Shown: piece by piece, positions 6,481 to 8,796 of the stretch
Layout of the letters: every line of letters starts with the position of its first letter
Position numbering within the stretch: the first letter of the stretch is position 1
Origin: an uncultured Oscillospiraceae bacterium
GTDB lineage: Bacteria; Bacillota; Clostridia; Oscillospirales; Oscillospiraceae
Assembly (NCBI GenBank): GCA_910584805.1
Contig: CAJUCB010000044.1
Coordinates: 1-8,796, forward strand
DNA: 8,796 nt
Direction of reading: 5' to 3'
The notes under the pieces: model-generated
Told to the model about the DNA's origin: nothing
Databases searched by the model: none
The model's input: only the letters and a program-made list of their open reading frames with translations
Position numbers and translations under genes: made by a program

Positions 6481-6514
6481 GGGAAACAAACCTCATTTCT
6501 TTGGGAATGAGGTG

Positions 6515-6543
6515 AGTATACCACGGCAGAGAATCATTGTCAA
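6515..6543 (-). promoter_or_regulatory. Promoter of bioY-birA
   Basis: Minus-strand perfect TTGACA (6538-6543), 17-bp spacer, then TATACT (6515-6520) preceded by TGG (extended -10). The start should be near 6508, about 28 nt before the bioY ATG. The -35 lies inside the left half of the BirA-type operator. Confidence 0.85.
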
Positions 6544-6568
6544 CCAAAATATAAAACTAGGTTTACGT
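6537..6568. promoter_or_regulatory. BirA operator over the bioY promoter
   Basis: TTGTCAACC (6537-6545), a 14-bp AT-rich spacer, then GGTTTACGT (6560-6568). This is an imperfect dyad close to the Firmicutes BirA site pattern TTGTwAACC-N14/15-GGTTwACAA. The left half covers the -35 of bioY, so bound BirA-biotinyl-AMP would block RNA polymerase. The dyad 6580-6593 just beyond contains a further TTGTAAAC-like half, which may or may not matter. Confidence 0.8.
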
Positions 6569-6583
6569 TTTATCCCCTGGCGT

Positions 6584-7075
6584 TTACAAACGCTTCATGT
6601 GTTCCAGCACCAGCTGGGCGCACTTCCCGGTAAAGAAGCCGGTGACAATCCCCGCAATCATCAGCACCGGGGCATACACCAGGATGGAAACGGTGCCGGA
6701 GATGAACACCGCCACCGCCAGCTGCCCGGCGTTGTGGGCGATGGCCCCAAAAATGCTCATCACCCAGGTCTGTTTAAGGCTCAGCAGGGGTTTTAACAGG
6801 CTCATCACCACCCAGCACAGGCAGCCCCCCGCCAGGCTAAAGAGCATGGCGCTAAAGCTCCCCGCCACCATATTCCCCAGCACCACCCGGATCAACAGGA
6901 TGGCCCCGGCCTCCCGCCAGCCCAGGGTCCAGAGGGCGAAGAGGGTGATGACGTTGGCCACCCCCAGCTTCACCCCGGGGATGGGGATGGGCAGGGGAAT
7001 CTGGGCCTCCACCAGGAAAATAATCATGGACACGGCGGTGAGCATGGCCATGGTGGTCAGTCGTTTCAGCTTCAT
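6584..7075 (-). CDS. Gx transporter family protein (heptaprenyl diphosphate synthase component I-like)
   Basis: 163 residues, four to six hydrophobic segments. Family landmarks: IPLPIPIPGVKLGVANVITL (26-45) and AHNAGQLAVA (113-122). Such proteins carry the label heptaprenyl diphosphate synthase component I by homology, but their hydrophobic, ECF-S-like build suggests small-molecule transport; the substrate is unknown. It follows the NusG-II gene by one base and the two usually occur together in Clostridia. I choose ATG 7075 (GGAG 9 nt upstream, and an N-terminus MKLKRL typical of the family); an in-frame ATG at 7090 overlaps the upstream gene and cannot be excluded. Not part of the biotin operon: bioY has its own promoter. 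No U-run terminator follows the stop codon. Confidence 0.88.
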   Translation of the reverse strand: MKLKRLTTMAMLTAVSMIIFLVEAQIPLPIPIPGVKLGVANVITLFALWTLGWREAGAILLIRVVLGNMVAGSFSAMLFSLAGGCLCWVVMSLLKPLLSLKQTWVMSIFGAIAHNAGQLAVAVFISGTVSILVYAPVLMIAGIVTGFFTGKCAQLVLEHMKRL

Positions 7076-7076
7076 G

Positions 7077-7463
7077 TTAGGATACTCCATCCAAGGCAGC
7101 CTCCCCCTTCCCGTCCACCACCTCCACCACCAGCTTGTGGGGCAGGCAGACGATGGGGTCCCCGGTGCGGTCTGTGGGGCCGTGGCGGACGCAGACCTGG
7201 TCGGGGCAATCCGCCTGGGTAACGGCCACCTGGCCGTTTTGAATCACCACCGTGTTGCCGCCGCCGCTTTCCCCCTGGTATTCATAGGCAGCATCCTGGT
7301 CCAGGGGCAAGGTCTCCACCAGGGCGCCGTTTCGGTAGATCTCCACCCGGCTGCCATCCTCCCGGAGGAGGAAGAGCAGCGCCGCGGACAAAACACTGGC
7401 GGCCAACAGGGACAGCACCAAAGCGGCCCAAAACCTTGTGGATTTTTCTGTGCGCTGCGCCAT
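7077..7463 (-). CDS. NusG domain II-containing membrane-anchored protein
   Basis: 128 residues. A basic N-terminus and one transmembrane helix (about 12-33) are followed by a compact beta domain of the NusG-II (DUF1312) type, probably outside the membrane. The conserved cysteine block is CPDQVC (86-91) and VCLPHKLVVEV (105-115), with Cys86, Cys91 and Cys106. Despite the name it lacks the NusG N-terminal domain and is not a transcription factor. ATG 7463 is preceded by GGAGGG at an 8-nt gap; an ATG at 7478 would overlap that site. First gene of a two-gene unit with the Gx transporter, which hints at a joint role in uptake or in an envelope redox process; the true function is unknown. Confidence 0.9.
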   Translation of the reverse strand: MAQRTEKSTRFWAALVLSLLAASVLSAALLFLLREDGSRVEIYRNGALVETLPLDQDAAYEYQGESGGGNTVVIQNGQVAVTQADCPDQVCVRHGPTDRTGDPIVCLPHKLVVEVVDGKGEAALDGVS

Positions 7464-7496
7464 AGCTTGGCCCTCCATTGCGGTTTACTGTCCCCC

Positions 7497-7525
7497 ATGT
7501 TACCCCATTTGGCCATGAAAGGCAA
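7497..7525 (-). promoter_or_regulatory. Candidate promoter of the NusG-II/Gx unit
   Basis: Minus-strand TTGCCT (7520-7525), 17-bp spacer, TAACAT (7497-7502). Both hexamers match consensus at four of six positions, so this is tentative. It is divergent from the ATPase promoter; the two -35 elements are only 18 bp apart. Confidence 0.4.
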
Positions 7526-7543
7526 GTCTTTTCAACTTCCCCC

Positions 7544-7572
7544 TTGACAAAGGTGCAAACATAGGATATGAT
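7544..7572 (+). promoter_or_regulatory. Promoter of the riboswitch-ATPase transcript
   Basis: Perfect TTGACA (7544-7549), 17-bp spacer, TATGAT (7567-7572). The expected start at about 7577-7579 falls on the first bases of the aptamer P1 helix, so the transcript begins directly with the riboswitch. Confidence 0.88.
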
Positions 7573-7575
7573 ATC

Positions 7576-7674
7576 TGCGTAAAAGGGAGTAGCTGGCACG
7601 GTCCCCTCCGTGCGTCTGCGGCGTCAATCCGGGCACGGCCCCGCTTCAGGATAAAACAGCGAGACTTTTGCGCA
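7576..7674 (+). promoter_or_regulatory. yybP-ykoY (Mn2+) riboswitch aptamer
   Basis: Conserved features of the yybP-ykoY class in order: GGGAGTAGC (7585-7593), a GC-rich hairpin (7596-7601 with 7608-7613), GTCAA (7623-7627), a second arm with ATCC/GGAT (7627-7630 with 7649-7652) enclosing GGGC/GCCC, and GCGAGAC (7659-7665) with TTTTGC closing. P1 pairs 7576-7584 with 7666-7674 (nine pairs, one G-U). The class binds Mn2+ and usually controls metal exporters, as here. The 3' strand of P1 is also the left arm of the terminator, so ligand binding should favour read-through (an ON switch). Confidence 0.92.
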
Positions 7675-7703
7675 TGGTTTTTGCGCAAAAGTCTCGCTTT
7701 TTT
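7659..7703 (+). terminator. Riboswitch expression platform: intrinsic terminator
   Basis: A perfect 16-bp stem (7659-7674 with 7682-7697) with a 7-nt loop is followed by six T (7698-7703). Its left arm is made of the aptamer's conserved GCGAGAC and the 3' strand of P1, so aptamer and terminator are mutually exclusive. It ends 21 bp before the ATPase start codon. Confidence 0.95.
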
Positions 7704-7724
7704 GTACACAAAGGAGAGATCAGT

Positions 7725-8796
7725 ATGAAACAAATCAAGGAACCCTGGACCCACCATGGCACGGAACTCCTGGCCGCCTTGGCTTCCAGGGGCCAAGGCC
7801 TCAGCACCCAGGAGGCCAAGCAGCGTCTGGGACAGTACGGCCCAAACCAGCTCCAAGCGGGGGGCCGCAAGGGGCCCCTGGGCATTTTCCTCCAACAGTT
7901 CGCGGACTTCCTGGTGGTCATCCTGCTGCTGGCGGCGGCGGTGTCCGCCGTGATGGGGGACAGGGAGAGCGCCGGGGTAATCCTGGCGGTGGTGGTACTC
8001 AACGCAGTATTGGGCACCGTGCAAACCTTAAAGGCCCAGGCCTCTCTGGACAGCCTAGCCGCCCTCTCCGCCCCCACCGCCAAGGTGCTCCGGGGGGGAC
8101 AACTGGTGCAGTGCCCAGGCCGGGAGGTGGTCCCCGGGGACATCGTGCTCCTAGAGGCGGGGGACGCGGTGTGCGCCGACGGGCGGCTGTTGGAATCCGC
8201 CAGCCTGAAAACCGCCGAGAGCGCCCTCACCGGGGAGAGCCTACCGGTGGAGAAGCACACGGACCCCCTCCCCGGGGACACCCCCCTGGGAGAACGGGCC
8301 AACATGGTATTCTCCGGCAGTTTTGTCACCTATGGCCGGGGCCGCTTCCTGGTCACCGCCACAGGGATGGAGACGGAGATGGGCAAGGTGGCCACCCTGC
8401 TGAACGCCACCTCGGCCCGGAAAACACCCCTGCAAGTCAGCTTGGACCAGTTTGGTAAGGGCCTATCCCTGGGGGTCCTGCTGCTGTGCCTGCTGCTCTT
8501 TGGGCTGAACGTATTCCTGCGCCACCAGCCGGTGATGGACGCCTTCCTCTTCGCCGTGGCCCTGGCGGTGGCCGCCATCCCGGAGGCCCTCAGCTCCATT
8601 GTCACCATCGTCCTCTCCTTCGGCACCCGGAAGATGGCCCAGGAACACGCGGTGATGCGTCAACTCCAAGCGGTAGAGGGCTTAGGCAGCGTGTCCGTGA
8701 TCTGCTCGGACAAAACCGGCACCCTGACCCAGAACCGGATGACCGTCCGGCAGCTCTATACCGGCGGGCGGGTCATTCCTGCCACAGAGGTGGACG
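7725..8796 (+). CDS. P2-type cation-exporting ATPase (Mn2+/Ca2+), 3' end cut by window
   Basis: 357 codons are visible of an expected ~870-900; the gene runs off the right edge. It is a P-type ATPase of the PacL/SERCA-like group. The N-terminal cation-ATPase region is at about 10-55, with TM1-2 at 60-78 and 82-102. The actuator domain carries TGES (169-172), needed for dephosphorylation. TM3 is at about 246-265, TM4 at about 273-298 with PEAL (286-289), and the phosphorylation motif is DKTGTLT (329-335, Asp329). PEAL replaces the PEGL of classical Ca2+ pumps at the TM4 ion site. The Mn2+ riboswitch upstream points to manganese export, as for YoaB-like ATPases of lactic acid bacteria and pneumococcal MgtA; calcium as an extra or main substrate is possible. 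The ATG at 7725 has AAGGAGAG at a good distance. Nucleotide-binding domain and TM5-10 lie outside the window. Confidence 0.95.
   Translation, partial: MKQIKEPWTHHGTELLAALASRGQGLSTQEAKQRLGQYGPNQLQAGGRKGPLGIFLQQFADFLVVILLLAAAVSAVMGDRESAGVILAVVVLNAVLGTVQTLKAQASLDSLAALSAPTAKVLRGGQLVQCPGREVVPGDIVLLEAGDAVCADGRLLESASLKTAESALTGESLPVEKHTDPLPGDTPLGERANMVFSGSFVTYGRGRFLVTATGMETEMGKVATLLNATSARKTPLQVSLDQFGKGLSLGVLLLCLLLFGLNVFLRHQPVMDAFLFAVALAVAAIPEALSSIVTIVLSFGTRKMAQEHAVMRQLQAVEGLGSVSVICSDKTGTLTQNRMTVRQLYTGGRVIPATEVD

Noticed and set aside
6491..6512. 7-bp inverted repeat (CCTCATT/AATGAGG) covering the bioY ribosome binding site
   Set aside because: The inferred transcription start (about 6508) lies inside the upstream arm, so the full hairpin would probably not form in the mRNA; it could still be a DNA-level dyad.
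6580..6593. Inverted repeat GCGTTT-AC-AAACGC at the end of the Gx gene as a terminator
   Set aside because: A 2-nt loop and no U-run on the minus strand; at most a fortuitous dyad or an extra BirA-like half-site.
7646..8329. Minus-strand open frame (227 codons) opposite the ATPase start and riboswitch
   Set aside because: It crosses the riboswitch terminator antisense and is Ser/Arg/Pro-rich shadow sequence.

Overview
This window is bacterial chromosome, most probably from a GC-rich gut Clostridia lineage (Oscillospiraceae, Flavonifractor/Lawsonibacter-like). That assignment is an inference. It rests on GC-rich coding sequence with AT-rich promoters, strong AGGAGG-type ribosome binding sites, a single-chain (alpha2-type) glycyl-tRNA synthetase, a BirA/BioY pair under a Firmicutes-style BirA box, a NusG-II/Gx transporter pair and a yybP-ykoY riboswitch. 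I see no phage, insertion sequence, CRISPR, tRNA or rRNA.

Layout. Eight genes lie on the minus strand and one on the plus strand. From the left: (1) glyQS, glycyl-tRNA synthetase, missing about its last 20 residues at the window edge, with its own promoter and a leader of about 110 nt. (2) A two-gene operon, transcribed MBOAT O-acyltransferase then membrane-anchored SGNH/DltD-like protein, ending in a clean intrinsic terminator. (3) A 339-bp gene-free stretch (4100-4438) with two degenerate ~110-bp tandem repeat units, a 12-bp-stem hairpin and a candidate promoter for the MBOAT operon. (4) A small two-TM zinc-ribbon protein with its own strong promoter. (5) bioY-birA, biotin uptake and the biotin ligase/repressor; a BirA-type operator lies over the -35 of the bioY promoter, so the pair looks autoregulated. 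(6) A NusG-domain-II membrane protein and a Gx-family small-molecule transporter, one base apart. (7) On the plus strand, divergent from (6), a compact promoter, a yybP-ykoY (Mn2+) riboswitch with a terminator expression platform, and a P-type cation ATPase that runs off the right edge.

How the parts work together. BioY imports biotin; BirA attaches it to carboxylases and, as holo-repressor, shuts off bioY. The riboswitch should let transcription into the ATPase only when Mn2+ is high, making the ATPase a metal exporter. The MBOAT/SGNH pair should move an acyl group across the membrane onto an envelope glycan; no dltA/dltC is in view, so the acceptor is unknown.

Nothing here is convincingly a wholly new system. 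The items most worth a second look are the riboswitch/PEAL-type ATPase unit, the BirA operator and altered biotin loop, the tandem repeats, the two perfect hairpins inside the MBOAT gene, and the poorly understood NusG-II/Gx and zinc-ribbon proteins.
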